A DNA stretch of 64,000 nucleotides from assembly GCF_001730285.1 (NCBI RefSeq), contig NZ_MIJZ01000012.1, forward strand, positions 459,360-523,359, read 5' to 3'. Positions 1-7,837 of this stretch are shown here, piece after piece. The stretch comes from Enterococcus ureasiticus. GTDB taxonomy: Bacteria; Bacillota; Bacilli; Lactobacillales; Enterococcaceae. A program made the position numbers and the translations under genes. Under the pieces are notes generated by a model that was given only the letters and a program-made list of their open reading frames with translations, ran no database searches and had not been told where the DNA came from. Numbering within the stretch: the stretch's first letter is position 1; each line of letters begins with the position of its first letter.

Positions 1-258
1 TCGTGTACTTAAAGGAACTTTGGAAACATTAAAGGGTGCATCTGGATCACTTTTGGGATTCCAATTCAATAATGTTTCAGGAAATAAGGCCGTCGATTCT
101 GGTACTTGATCAAACAATGGAATACCACTATCCTTATTGGTTCTTGATTCATATGACTCTGCGTAAACATTTGGCGTAAACAACAGATTTGCTCCAAACG
201 TAAGAGCAAGCACGGTAGCTGAGTAGCAAAACACACTTTTCAAAGTTTTTCTTTTCAA
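1..258 (-). CDS. GH85 endo-beta-N-acetylglucosaminidase, N-terminal part (cut by window edge)
   Basis: The first 86 codons of a secreted protein are present; the rest lies left of the window. Translation most likely begins at a TTG (258-256) placed 8 nt after a strong GGAGG; the nearest ATG is out of frame. A basic start, a hydrophobic stretch and a VYA-ES cleavage site form a signal peptide. The mature start contains LLNWNPKSDPDAPFNVSKVP, which resembles the entry segment of GH85 endoglycosidases (EndoD/EndoE type). These cut the chitobiose core of N-glycans outside the cell. The call is inference from this short segment plus the neighbouring mannosidase genes. It is separated from the GH20 operon by a terminator and has its own upstream cre site. 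Confidence 0.72.
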   Translation of the reverse strand, partial: MKRKTLKSVFCYSATVLALTFGANLLFTPNVYAESYESRTNKDSGIPLFDQVPESTALFPETLLNWNPKSDPDAPFNVSKVPLSTR

Positions 259-318
259 TGAATGAACCTCCTTTGGTCATTTGCCTAAAATTCCAGCATT
301 ATTCATTCTTACACAAAA

Positions 319-332
319 TGTTAACGCTTTCT
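319..332 (-). promoter_or_regulatory. cre site upstream of the GH85 gene
   Basis: Read on the minus strand, AGAAAGCGTTAACA matches 13 of 14 positions of the CcpA consensus TGWNANCGNTNWCA. It lies about 60 bp before the TTG start of the endoglycosidase gene, where repression by CcpA under good carbon supply would be expected. The role is inferred from sequence only. Confidence 0.65.
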
Positions 333-402
333 TTATTGATTATAAATAGACAAACTATAGTATTTATATCAAAAAGCATAGGTTTCTTTCATGACCCGCC
401 AT

Positions 403-443
403 AAAAAAAGCTGAAACATTAAGCTTTACGCTTTATATTTCAG
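403..443 (-). terminator. Intrinsic terminator of the GH125-GH38-ROK-GH20 operon
   Basis: On the minus strand an inverted repeat (GCTGAAA/TTTCAGC with further inner pairing around AAGC/GCTT) is followed by a run of seven T. It begins 12 nt after the GH20 stop codon and separates that operon from the GH85 gene. Confidence 0.85.
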
Positions 444-454
444 CCATCCTCTGA

Positions 455-1750
455 TTAAACGTTATACAAATGAAAAGAGAGACCTTCCATTAATTTTTCA
501 AGATCTGTTATTATCTCTTTTTCGTCTTTCGCTTCCGGCTTATCACACCAGACTGCCAACGCAGCGCCTTTGATTTTGCTCTGTTGTTCTGAGGGTATCT
601 GCTGTTGTGAAGCAAATAAATCTGGACGCCACTCTTGCTTTATTTTCTCAGTTGTCGGATACGTGTATCCCGCATTTTCTCCAAGTACGTAATAGAGATA
701 GTTATCATTGAAATTAATGACGGAATAGCCCTCATCCACAAACGTTTGCACAGGGGCCATTTGTTTTTGCCACTTAGTCCAGTAGGTGATCTCAACTTCT
801 TTTGTCAGTGTAGAGCTTTTACCCCTTCTGAAAAATGCGTCGTTCCAAACTCTAGGAATAAAACCGTGACCTTTAACAAAATCCGCAACGGTATTGACAT
901 ACGCTTCAAATTTTTTTATTCCTTCGTCCGCCAATGCAGGATACTGTTTAATCTGATCAAAATCAACAAACTCATCTCCACCAATATGAAAATATCGACT
1001 GCCAGCAAATAACAGCATATATTCCTGATACAGCGAAAGTGAGAATGCTACAGCTTGTTCGTTTGTGATGTCTAAGGCAGACGAAACTTTGTGGATTTCT
1101 CCATACTTATTTTCTATAGATAATTGCCACTCGGGAGATTCTTTCAACAAGTGCTCCATATGTCCCGGCGTATCAATATCAGGAATAATTTCAATCGATA
1201 GATATTCAGCATAACGAATCAGTTCTTTTACTTCAGTAGTTGTTAAATATTTTTCTGAAACTAGCTCTGGATAATTCTCTGATTCAATCCGAAAACCAGT
1301 GTTCTCGGAAAAATGCAACTGTAAGTAATTAAATCCATGTAACGCCATTTGCTCCAAAATCAGACGTAGCCCTGAAGGGGAAAAATATTTCCTGCCAATA
1401 TCCAACATAATTATCCGCTCAGCCAAACCGTCGTGAAATGTTCCTGATTTGATTTCAGCGTCTGTTTTTAATAGCTTTGCTAGGTACATAGTGGCTCGAA
1501 AAGCTGTCAACGAACATCTAGCTTGTATCACCACTGTCTCTCCCTCATTCAGAATAAAAGATGCTTTCAAATTTGGGGAAGAGTTAACGACAACTTGAGC
1601 TTCTTCAACTGTCTCTACAAAGTAGATTTTTTTATTTAATAACTGCGAGTATAGATAGGCAATTTTTTCCTTTTCTTTCGCAAAAGACTGATCTAAAAAG
1701 AAGTAGATTTTTTGTAGCTTAGCTAAAGAAGATATTCTAGGCTGTTTCAT
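455..1750 (-). CDS. GH20-family beta-N-acetylhexosaminidase (cytoplasmic)
   Basis: A 431-residue protein with no signal peptide. It has the GH20 catalytic barrel from about residue 113 (MLDIGRKYFS), a DIDTPGH segment at 191-197 and the family's Asp-Glu catalytic pair at D259-E260 in FHIGGDEF. Family knowledge: GH20 enzymes remove terminal beta-linked GlcNAc or GalNAc by substrate-assisted catalysis. The single-domain intracellular form resembles streptococcal GH20C. It is the last gene of the operon; its ATG overlaps the stop of the upstream ROK kinase gene by 4 nt, so the two are probably translationally coupled. In this locus it would trim GlcNAc from imported N-glycan fragments; that role is inferred from context. 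Confidence 0.88.
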   Translation of the reverse strand: MKQPRISSLAKLQKIYFFLDQSFAKEKEKIAYLYSQLLNKKIYFVETVEEAQVVVNSSPNLKASFILNEGETVVIQARCSLTAFRATMYLAKLLKTDAEIKSGTFHDGLAERIIMLDIGRKYFSPSGLRLILEQMALHGFNYLQLHFSENTGFRIESENYPELVSEKYLTTTEVKELIRYAEYLSIEIIPDIDTPGHMEHLLKESPEWQLSIENKYGEIHKVSSALDITNEQAVAFSLSLYQEYMLLFAGSRYFHIGGDEFVDFDQIKQYPALADEGIKKFEAYVNTVADFVKGHGFIPRVWNDAFFRRGKSSTLTKEVEITYWTKWQKQMAPVQTFVDEGYSVINFNDNYLYYVLGENAGYTYPTTEKIKQEWRPDLFASQQQIPSEQQSKIKGAALAVWCDKPEAKDEKEIITDLEKLMEGLSFHLYNV

Positions 1751-2616
1751 TCTAGACCTCTTTGTTCCTTTGCCAACAACAAGCAGCCCATCGTTCCGCT
1801 ATTATCGCCTAAATCACAGCCGACAACATAATTTTCTAAATTAGGTAGCGAAACATAACTACCTAGTTGTTGCTGTAATGATTCACGAATTTTTGGGAAA
1901 AGGTGCGTTTGTTTCATTACACCGCCGCCCAAGATAATTTTTTCTGGCGAAAGCACTAATGTGTAGTTCATCAAAGCCTGAGCTAGATAAAAAGCTTCGA
2001 TCTCCCAAACATCATGATCTATCTCCAATAATTGGCCTTTGACTCCTGTTCTTTTTTCTAAAGCCGGTCCAGCAGCCAGACCTTCTAGACAATTGTCATG
2101 GTAAGGACACGTACTTTCTAATCCATCATTTTTATAGCGCTGAACAGAGATATGCCCCATCTCTGGATGACTAAATCCTTGCAAAACATTACCATTCACA
2201 ACAGCACCGCCGCCAATACCCGTGCCTACTGTTAAGTAGATACAGCTTTGCGTTTTTTTCCCAGCACCTAAATGCATCTCACCATAAGCTGCCGCATTGA
2301 CATCCGTAGTCCAAGCTATCGGGATATCGTAACGTTCTTTTAATGCGCCTAAAAGATTTACATTTTTCCAGCCCGGTTTCGGCGTAGATGTAATATAACC
2401 GTAAGTGCTTGATTGACGATTGACCTCAATTGGCCCAAACGAACCTACTCCGAGAGCTTTTAATTGATATGCACCAAAGAATGCATCGACTTGAGTCAAC
2501 GTCGCTTCTGGCGTTGTCGTAGGTATGCTGATTCGTTCAACAATTTTTAATTCTTCATCCGCTACCGCACAAACAAATTTTGTGCCGCCAGCTTCGATTG
2601 ATCCATAATACTCCAT
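1747..2616 (-). CDS. ROK-family sugar kinase (fructokinase/mannokinase-like)
   Basis: A protein of about 289 residues with the ROK nucleotide-binding start GSIEAGGTKF, a VGTGIGGGAV phosphate-binding segment, HPEMGHI, and the zinc-binding cluster CPYHDNCLEG typical of ROK kinases. ROK members of this type phosphorylate free hexoses with ATP. Between mannosidase and hexosaminidase genes, mannose (or GlcNAc) released in the cytoplasm is the likely substrate, but the sequence cannot decide which. The start is uncertain: ATG at 2616 is preferred, while an in-frame GTG at 2625 sits unusually close to the AAGGA. It overlaps the GH20 gene by 4 nt. Confidence 0.85.
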   Translation of the reverse strand: MEYYGSIEAGGTKFVCAVADEELKIVERISIPTTTPEATLTQVDAFFGAYQLKALGVGSFGPIEVNRQSSTYGYITSTPKPGWKNVNLLGALKERYDIPIAWTTDVNAAAYGEMHLGAGKKTQSCIYLTVGTGIGGGAVVNGNVLQGFSHPEMGHISVQRYKNDGLESTCPYHDNCLEGLAAGPALEKRTGVKGQLLEIDHDVWEIEAFYLAQALMNYTLVLSPEKIILGGGVMKQTHLFPKIRESLQQQLGSYVSLPNLENYVVGCDLGDNSGTMGCLLLAKEQRGLE

Positions 2617-2634
2617 CAAAATCACCGTTCCTTC

Positions 2635-5325
2635 TTATCGGTCAAACCCAATTGTGCGAATTTCATAAGCATTTAGAGTTTTCATTACTTTCTCAGGTTG
2701 CTTTTCTTCTAGTAAATTCAATAAATAAGATGCTTCACTAGTATTTTTTTCGAGTTCAATTTCATCTTGTTTTCCACTCATATTAAAGCCTCTGACAACA
2801 AGCATACAATTATCTTCACTATTTTTCATTGCTGTTACAGCAAAAGTTTGGCCTTTGACAGTTAAATAAGTATCTTTAGCCTTTAATTGACCGGCATGTT
2901 TGGTTGTTTGCTTCACACTAAAAGGAATTTGTGCCGCATATGCTCGTTGATAAGTAGCATATCGAGTTGCTTCTTCTCCGTGAAAATCGATACCATAATT
3001 AAATGTATGTTGGCCCAAACACTGTGCTTCTGGCGTTGGAAAATATCCCCAATCACCCATTTCTCCAACAGCTCTTAAAAGTGTTAAAGCAATCGTATTA
3101 TTTCCAGGTAAAATTTCATATTCATTCAAACCAAAATTAGAAACGGTCACGCCCGATTTTTCATCATGAATATTGACAAATGCATGCTGATGTTGAGGAT
3201 TTGTTGGATTCTCCCAACTTTTGCTAACTTGATTAGGTCTTGTAACCACTTCGTAAATGCTGTCAGCTTCATGTGTATCAGTTTGAATTCCTGTTGGAAA
3301 TAGCATCCGCAGACGATGATCTTTCACTTGATTATCAAAGGTCGTTTCAAAACGTAAGTGAGTAGAATCTTTTTCCATCGTCAAGAGGGTTTCGCTCGTT
3401 ACTTCTTTCAGTTTTGATGAACGTCCAGATTTTCGATAACGGAAATCAACTACAGCTTTTTGTTCTTGCTCCAACAAATCTTCTGCCGCTTCTGGCAACA
3501 TCATACGTTGGATAATTTTAACTTGGGCCACAAATGATTCATTTTTAACTACAGAAATTTCTGCTGGTTGTCCACCAGATAAAATAGGGTTCGCACCTTC
3601 TGGTTGTTTAAAAATATACTCGTTGCCGATATCACCTGTGTCTTCGAGCGTCAATAACTTGTCATATTCTCTGCCTGAAGATTTGTCTATGACTTTTACC
3701 GTACCGTCCTCATTGATCGTGACGATTAGACAACTGTTTTCCAATACATACTTTTCTGAATCTTTGATCATTGAATCTGTTTCTTTTACTTGTGTTTCCG
3801 TTTCTTGTAGTGCAAAAGTATTCCATGAAAAGGCTGGCATATCTTTTATTGCCATCTCAACCTCGACATATTTAGCCATATACGGTACTCTAAAACGATC
3901 TTTAGGTAAATCATAGCCAAAACTAACTTCAGGATTTGAAATCAGGGCTGGTATTATTTGTCCTTCTGAGTCGACTACTTCAACTATTGGCGTCTCACTT
4001 TCAGAAAGTTCTTCCCACAGTTCATGAGGAATCCCTTCTCTGAATTGTTTTCTCTCTATTTCTACTTTTACTTTTACAGTTTCTGATTTCTGATAGCCAG
4101 ATGTATTGAACACAACAAACGGATGACTCGCTTCTGGGAATTTTTCTGTATCAACTGCCTTAGCCAAATGGGTCAATGCTTCTTCAGCTAAAAACTTCCC
4201 AACTTCATCTGCTTTTTCAAATCTAGGAATCATTTCACGGTGTACTTCATCCACAGAACACCCGCAAATACTGTCATGTGGATGGTTTTGCAACAATAAT
4301 TTCCAAGCATAATCTAGTTGATCATGAGGATAACTTTGCGTTAAATCATAGGCCATTGCAGCGAGTGGTTCTGTCACATTTTCTAGTTGTCGTTCTACTT
4401 TCGTGTTCCATTGTTTCAAATAAACTCTCGCTGAAGCCGTATTCGCTAAAGTAAACCATCCATCTGTCTCTTGACTCGTTAATTCTCCATGAACCGTTCC
4501 AACTTTTTCTGGTAAATCTTGGCCCATCTGTTCTAAATACTCATCAAAATTCGAGTGGATAAATTCATAATCAGGAAATAGTTCATTCGCTAAGGCGATT
4601 GCTTTTGTAACGTCTTTTTGAACCGGTTGATGATCGACGCCATTCATCATCAGCAAGTGATCAGTAGACGCAAACTTTTCGGCTTCCGCCAATTTTTGTG
4701 TCCAAAAAGCTAAAGCAGCTTCTTTTTCAGCTGGTATCTCATTACCATTACTATACCAATTAGCAAACAACAAGCCTAAAATAGTACTGCCATCAGGTCC
4801 TTGCCACCACATTTCAGAATACTGAGACGTGTAATTTTCATCATCCAATACTTCATTGTTAAAGCCAACTGGTTTTACGCCTCTTCCAAAAGCTGCTGCA
4901 TCTAAACCTGCCTGCTTCATCATTTGTGGTGTTTGTCCCATATTGCCAAAGGTATCTGGGAAGTAACCTAATTTAACTGCCGGTCCCCATTTTTCGCTCT
5001 CTTTTTTACCAATCAGCATGTTACGGACATTAGATTCAGAGCTGATCAAAAAATCATCTTGCAGGATATAAAATGGCCCAATTCGCAATTTTCCATCTGT
5101 AATCGCTTTTTGAACGGCCGCTTTTTGCTCTGGTCTAACTTGTAAGTAATCATCTAAAATAATCGTTTGTCCATCTAGATGGAAACTGTTAAAGTTTGGA
5201 TCATTTTCAGCCAGCTCCAACACATCATCCATCAGCTCGACTAATCGCATATGGTGCTGTTCGTAAGGCATGTACCATTCACGATCCCAATGAGAATGCG
5301 AAATGATATAAACTTTTTTCTTCAT
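2635..5325 (-). CDS. GH38 alpha-mannosidase
   Basis: A large cytoplasmic enzyme of about 896 residues. The N-terminal GH38 barrel shows the zinc-site motif HSHWDREW at residues 10-17, GYFPDTFGN containing the nucleophile Asp, and HPHDSICGCS; a long beta-rich C-terminal part follows. Family knowledge: GH38 enzymes hydrolyse alpha-mannosides with retention, and streptococcal relatives act on alpha-1,3 linkages of N-glycans. The ATG at 5325 is chosen because ATGGAG lies 9 nt before it; an earlier ATG at 5340 is only 2 nt from an AAGGA. It lies between the GH125 and ROK genes with gaps of 24 and 18 nt. Specificity is inferred. Confidence 0.93.
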   Translation of the reverse strand: MKKKVYIISHSHWDREWYMPYEQHHMRLVELMDDVLELAENDPNFNSFHLDGQTIILDDYLQVRPEQKAAVQKAITDGKLRIGPFYILQDDFLISSESNVRNMLIGKKESEKWGPAVKLGYFPDTFGNMGQTPQMMKQAGLDAAAFGRGVKPVGFNNEVLDDENYTSQYSEMWWQGPDGSTILGLLFANWYSNGNEIPAEKEAALAFWTQKLAEAEKFASTDHLLMMNGVDHQPVQKDVTKAIALANELFPDYEFIHSNFDEYLEQMGQDLPEKVGTVHGELTSQETDGWFTLANTASARVYLKQWNTKVERQLENVTEPLAAMAYDLTQSYPHDQLDYAWKLLLQNHPHDSICGCSVDEVHREMIPRFEKADEVGKFLAEEALTHLAKAVDTEKFPEASHPFVVFNTSGYQKSETVKVKVEIERKQFREGIPHELWEELSESETPIVEVVDSEGQIIPALISNPEVSFGYDLPKDRFRVPYMAKYVEVEMAIKDMPAFSWNTFALQETETQVKETDSMIKDSEKYVLENSCLIVTINEDGTVKVIDKSSGREYDKLLTLEDTGDIGNEYIFKQPEGANPILSGGQPAEISVVKNESFVAQVKIIQRMMLPEAAEDLLEQEQKAVVDFRYRKSGRSSKLKEVTSETLLTMEKDSTHLRFETTFDNQVKDHRLRMLFPTGIQTDTHEADSIYEVVTRPNQVSKSWENPTNPQHQHAFVNIHDEKSGVTVSNFGLNEYEILPGNNTIALTLLRAVGEMGDWGYFPTPEAQCLGQHTFNYGIDFHGEEATRYATYQRAYAAQIPFSVKQTTKHAGQLKAKDTYLTVKGQTFAVTAMKNSEDNCMLVVRGFNMSGKQDEIELEKNTSEASYLLNLLEEKQPEKVMKTLNAYEIRTIGFDR

Positions 5326-5349
5326 GATTTTACGCTCCATTTCCTTCTT

Positions 5350-6639
5350 TTATCCCTCTACTCGAATGTCAAAGTAATCCATCACTAATTCACAAAACAT
5401 CATATTTGCCCACGAGAACCATTCCCGTGTATAGTTCGCAGGATTATCCACATCAAATCCTTCATGCATTAAATGAGTTCCACCATCATTTGCAACTAAA
5501 GAATTCAAAATCCGTTCTTTTTCTGCCTTATCTTTTGTGGTCATCCCTTCCATTGCAAGGGCGATCGGCCAAATATAATTTTCTGGGGTGTGAGAACTTC
5601 CAATTCCTTTTGCACACTTTCCTTCGTAAAAATAAGGATTTTCTTTGCTTAAAACCGTTTTACGCGTTGCTTGGTAAACCGAATCATCAATTGTTGTATA
5701 ACCTAGATACGGTGCTGAAAGTAAGTTAGGAATATTGCTATCATCCATGATGCTGGCGTTCCCTAAGCCATCTACTTCATACGCATATACAAGTTCTCCA
5801 CCTTGATTATCTGTTTTTCCGTATTCTTTAATTCCTGCATCGATCTCTTTTCTAAGTGAAGCCGCTTGTTTCACCAATTGCGGGTCTGATAATATCTCTG
5901 TAAAAATTTCTTCGATATATCCTAAAACAACCACTGCAAACATATTTGATGGAACTAAATAGCCGTAGCGACAAGCATCATCACTAGGACGGAAACCCGA
6001 CCACGTCATTCCTGTTTTGCCGACCTCGCTGCCTCGACCGTTATTTGGAAGCGTATCTTCTAATCGAGTTGTATCTCGTTCAAATGTATAAGGAGAATAT
6101 TGGTGTTCTTGTTCTGTCGCAAATACAGTCAGAATTTTTTTCACGCCTTCAACAAAATTTTCATCGAATTGCTTTTTGCTACCAGTATTTTTAAACAATA
6201 AATAAGCTAACTGAACAGGATAACATAATGAATCAATCTCATATTTTCTCTCCCAAATCCATGGATCCATCTTAGTATGATCGGTTTGATGTCCAGCACC
6301 ATTTGGCGTTTCATTGAATGCATTCGCATATGGATCGATCGTGATATAGTAAAATTGCCGTTGGACCAGTCCGCAGATCATGTCTCTTAGTTCATCATCT
6401 TCTTTTGCGATAACTAAGTAAGGACGAACTTGAGCAGTTGAATCTCTCAGCCACATTGCAGGAATATCACCTGTTAATAAAAAAGTGGTGCCATCCGCTT
6501 GTCTTTTCACCGTTGTGGTCAGTGTATTTGCAAAAGCTGCATTAAAATTTTCAGCCCAGCCAGCATGTTCTTCTCCACACAATTGAGTAATCTCATTCAT
6601 AAATTCTTGAACCGATTCGGGTATTTTTTTATAAGTCAT
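5350..6639 (-). CDS. GH125 exo-alpha-1,6-mannosidase
   Basis: A 429-residue protein without signal peptide. GH125 signatures are clear: MWLRDSTAQVRPYL near residue 62, YANAFNETPNGAGHQTD, a central TGMTWSGFRPSDDACRYGY, and SSHTPENYIWPIALAMEG near the C-terminus. GH125 enzymes are metal-independent inverting exo-mannosidases acting on alpha-1,6-linked mannose, the branch the other mannosidases here do not handle. It is the first gene of the minus-strand operon; a strong AGGAGG precedes its ATG, and the first operator copy lies only 18 bp upstream of the start, so GntR binding should block this promoter. Confidence 0.93.
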   Translation of the reverse strand: MTYKKIPESVQEFMNEITQLCGEEHAGWAENFNAAFANTLTTTVKRQADGTTFLLTGDIPAMWLRDSTAQVRPYLVIAKEDDELRDMICGLVQRQFYYITIDPYANAFNETPNGAGHQTDHTKMDPWIWERKYEIDSLCYPVQLAYLLFKNTGSKKQFDENFVEGVKKILTVFATEQEHQYSPYTFERDTTRLEDTLPNNGRGSEVGKTGMTWSGFRPSDDACRYGYLVPSNMFAVVVLGYIEEIFTEILSDPQLVKQAASLRKEIDAGIKEYGKTDNQGGELVYAYEVDGLGNASIMDDSNIPNLLSAPYLGYTTIDDSVYQATRKTVLSKENPYFYEGKCAKGIGSSHTPENYIWPIALAMEGMTTKDKAEKERILNSLVANDGGTHLMHEGFDVDNPANYTREWFSWANMMFCELVMDYFDIRVEG

Positions 6640-6656
6640 ACTTACCTCCTGATAGT

Positions 6657-6672
6657 TGATATATCATTTCAC
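6657..6672. promoter_or_regulatory. Operator copy 1 for the GntR-type repressor
   Basis: TGATATATCATTTCAC, containing the perfect palindrome TGATATATCA, lies just upstream of the GH125 start. An identical 16-bp copy lies 111 bp away beside the regulator start. Two exact copies flanking a divergent promoter region next to a GntR gene make an operator role likely. Function is inferred. Confidence 0.75.
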
Positions 6673-6690
6673 AACGAAAGTATATGCTAA

Positions 6691-6704
6691 TGAAAGCGTT
6701 TTGT
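6691..6704 (+). promoter_or_regulatory. cre-like site between divergent mannosidase operons
   Basis: TGAAAGCGTTTTGT matches 12 of 14 positions of the CcpA consensus. It sits between the two operator copies in the 160-bp divergent control region, so one CcpA site could act on both directions. Confidence 0.5.
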
Positions 6705-6767
6705 CTACTGTTTTATCAAACATTTTTGAATTGAACTCTTTTTCTTTCTATGTTACACTAACAACAA

Positions 6768-6783
6768 TGATATATCATTTCAC
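6768..6783. promoter_or_regulatory. Operator copy 2 for the GntR-type repressor
   Basis: An exact second copy of TGATATATCATTTCAC ends 4 bp before the AGGAG of the regulator gene, a position suited to autorepression. No third copy was noticed in the window. Confidence 0.75.
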
Positions 6784-6799
6784 ATTTAGGAGAACAACG

Positions 6800-7834
6800 A
6801 TGTCAAAACCTTTATATAAAAAAATCATAGACGATTTATTAACAGCAATCGAAACTGGTCAATTACCTGAAAATGCACAACTTCCTACAGAGAAGGAACT
6901 TTCCCAAACCTATAACGTCAGTCGCATCACTTCTAAACGCGCACTAACAGAGCTTGAAAATCAAGGGTTGATTTATCGCATCCAAGGAAAAGGCAGTTAT
7001 GTACAAAAGCATAAACCAAGGAAGAAAAAAGTTTCTCGTATTTTATTTTTGATTCCATTTGTTAACGATCTTTCTCTTGGTAACTTCAATGAAGGTCTGG
7101 CACCTGTAACAAGCGAACATCATTATGAAGTGATCATGTCTTCAGCTGAATTTCTGATCAACAAGCAAGCAGCTGATATCATTGAGGATTTCGATGGAAT
7201 GATCTACTATGCTCACAACACTGAAGATTTTTTAGATACGTTATTTGAGCTATCTATTCAGCAATTCCCGGTAATCATTTTAGATAAAAAGATTCACGAT
7301 CTACCTTATCCTACTGTCCAATCAGATAACTTTTCTGGTGGCGCAATGGCCACAAATTATTTAGCTGCTCTAGGACATCAACGAATCGCTTATATTTTTG
7401 GAGAACCCACTTTGCCTCAATCTGTGCGTCAGCGTTATTTAGGCTATATACACGCAACCAAAGAGCAGCACTTATCTTTTCATACGGCTTTAACAGACAA
7501 GCAAGCCTTTTCAAATGCCGATGTTATTGCTTATCTTCGTGAAAACGAAATTACCGGAGTGGTCTGCGAAAATGACTTAGTGGCGATTTCTTTAATGAAT
7601 CAAGCTAAACGAGCCAATATTGATATACCAACTCAGCTGTCAGTTGTCGGCTTTGATAATATTCAAGCGTCTTCACTGATTGATCCTTCACTAACAACGA
7701 TCGCCCAAGATTTCAAAGGGATGGGCAAACTTGCCGGTACAATGCTGATCGAATGGATCGAAAAGAAAGTGATCCCAACAGATCAACAAGTTTCAGTAAA
7801 ACAAATTATTCGACACTCAACAAAGGAGACTTAA
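6800..7834 (+). CDS. GntR-family repressor with LacI-type sensor domain (AraR-like)
   Basis: A 344-residue regulator. Residues 1-75 form a GntR winged helix (LYKKIIDDLLTAIETG, LPTEKELSQTYNVSRITSKR, GKGSYV). Residues 80-344 form a periplasmic-binding-protein-like ligand domain as in LacI, with GFDNIQASSLIDPSLTTIAQ near the end. This build is that of AraR, which releases DNA on sugar binding. The ATG at 6800 is preferred because AGGAG lies 7 nt upstream; an open frame continues back to 6656 but runs through the operators and is unlikely to be translated. It is followed after 3 nt by the GH92 gene, so both share a transcript. The inducer is probably mannose or an N-glycan fragment (inference). 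Confidence 0.9.
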   Translation: MSKPLYKKIIDDLLTAIETGQLPENAQLPTEKELSQTYNVSRITSKRALTELENQGLIYRIQGKGSYVQKHKPRKKKVSRILFLIPFVNDLSLGNFNEGLAPVTSEHHYEVIMSSAEFLINKQAADIIEDFDGMIYYAHNTEDFLDTLFELSIQQFPVIILDKKIHDLPYPTVQSDNFSGGAMATNYLAALGHQRIAYIFGEPTLPQSVRQRYLGYIHATKEQHLSFHTALTDKQAFSNADVIAYLRENEITGVVCENDLVAISLMNQAKRANIDIPTQLSVVGFDNIQASSLIDPSLTTIAQDFKGMGKLAGTMLIEWIEKKVIPTDQQVSVKQIIRHSTKET

Positions 7835-7837
7835 TAG

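Noticed and set aside
6656..6799. N-terminal extension of the GntR-type regulator
   Set aside because: It would translate across both operator copies and the promoter region; ATG 6800 has AGGAG at proper spacing.
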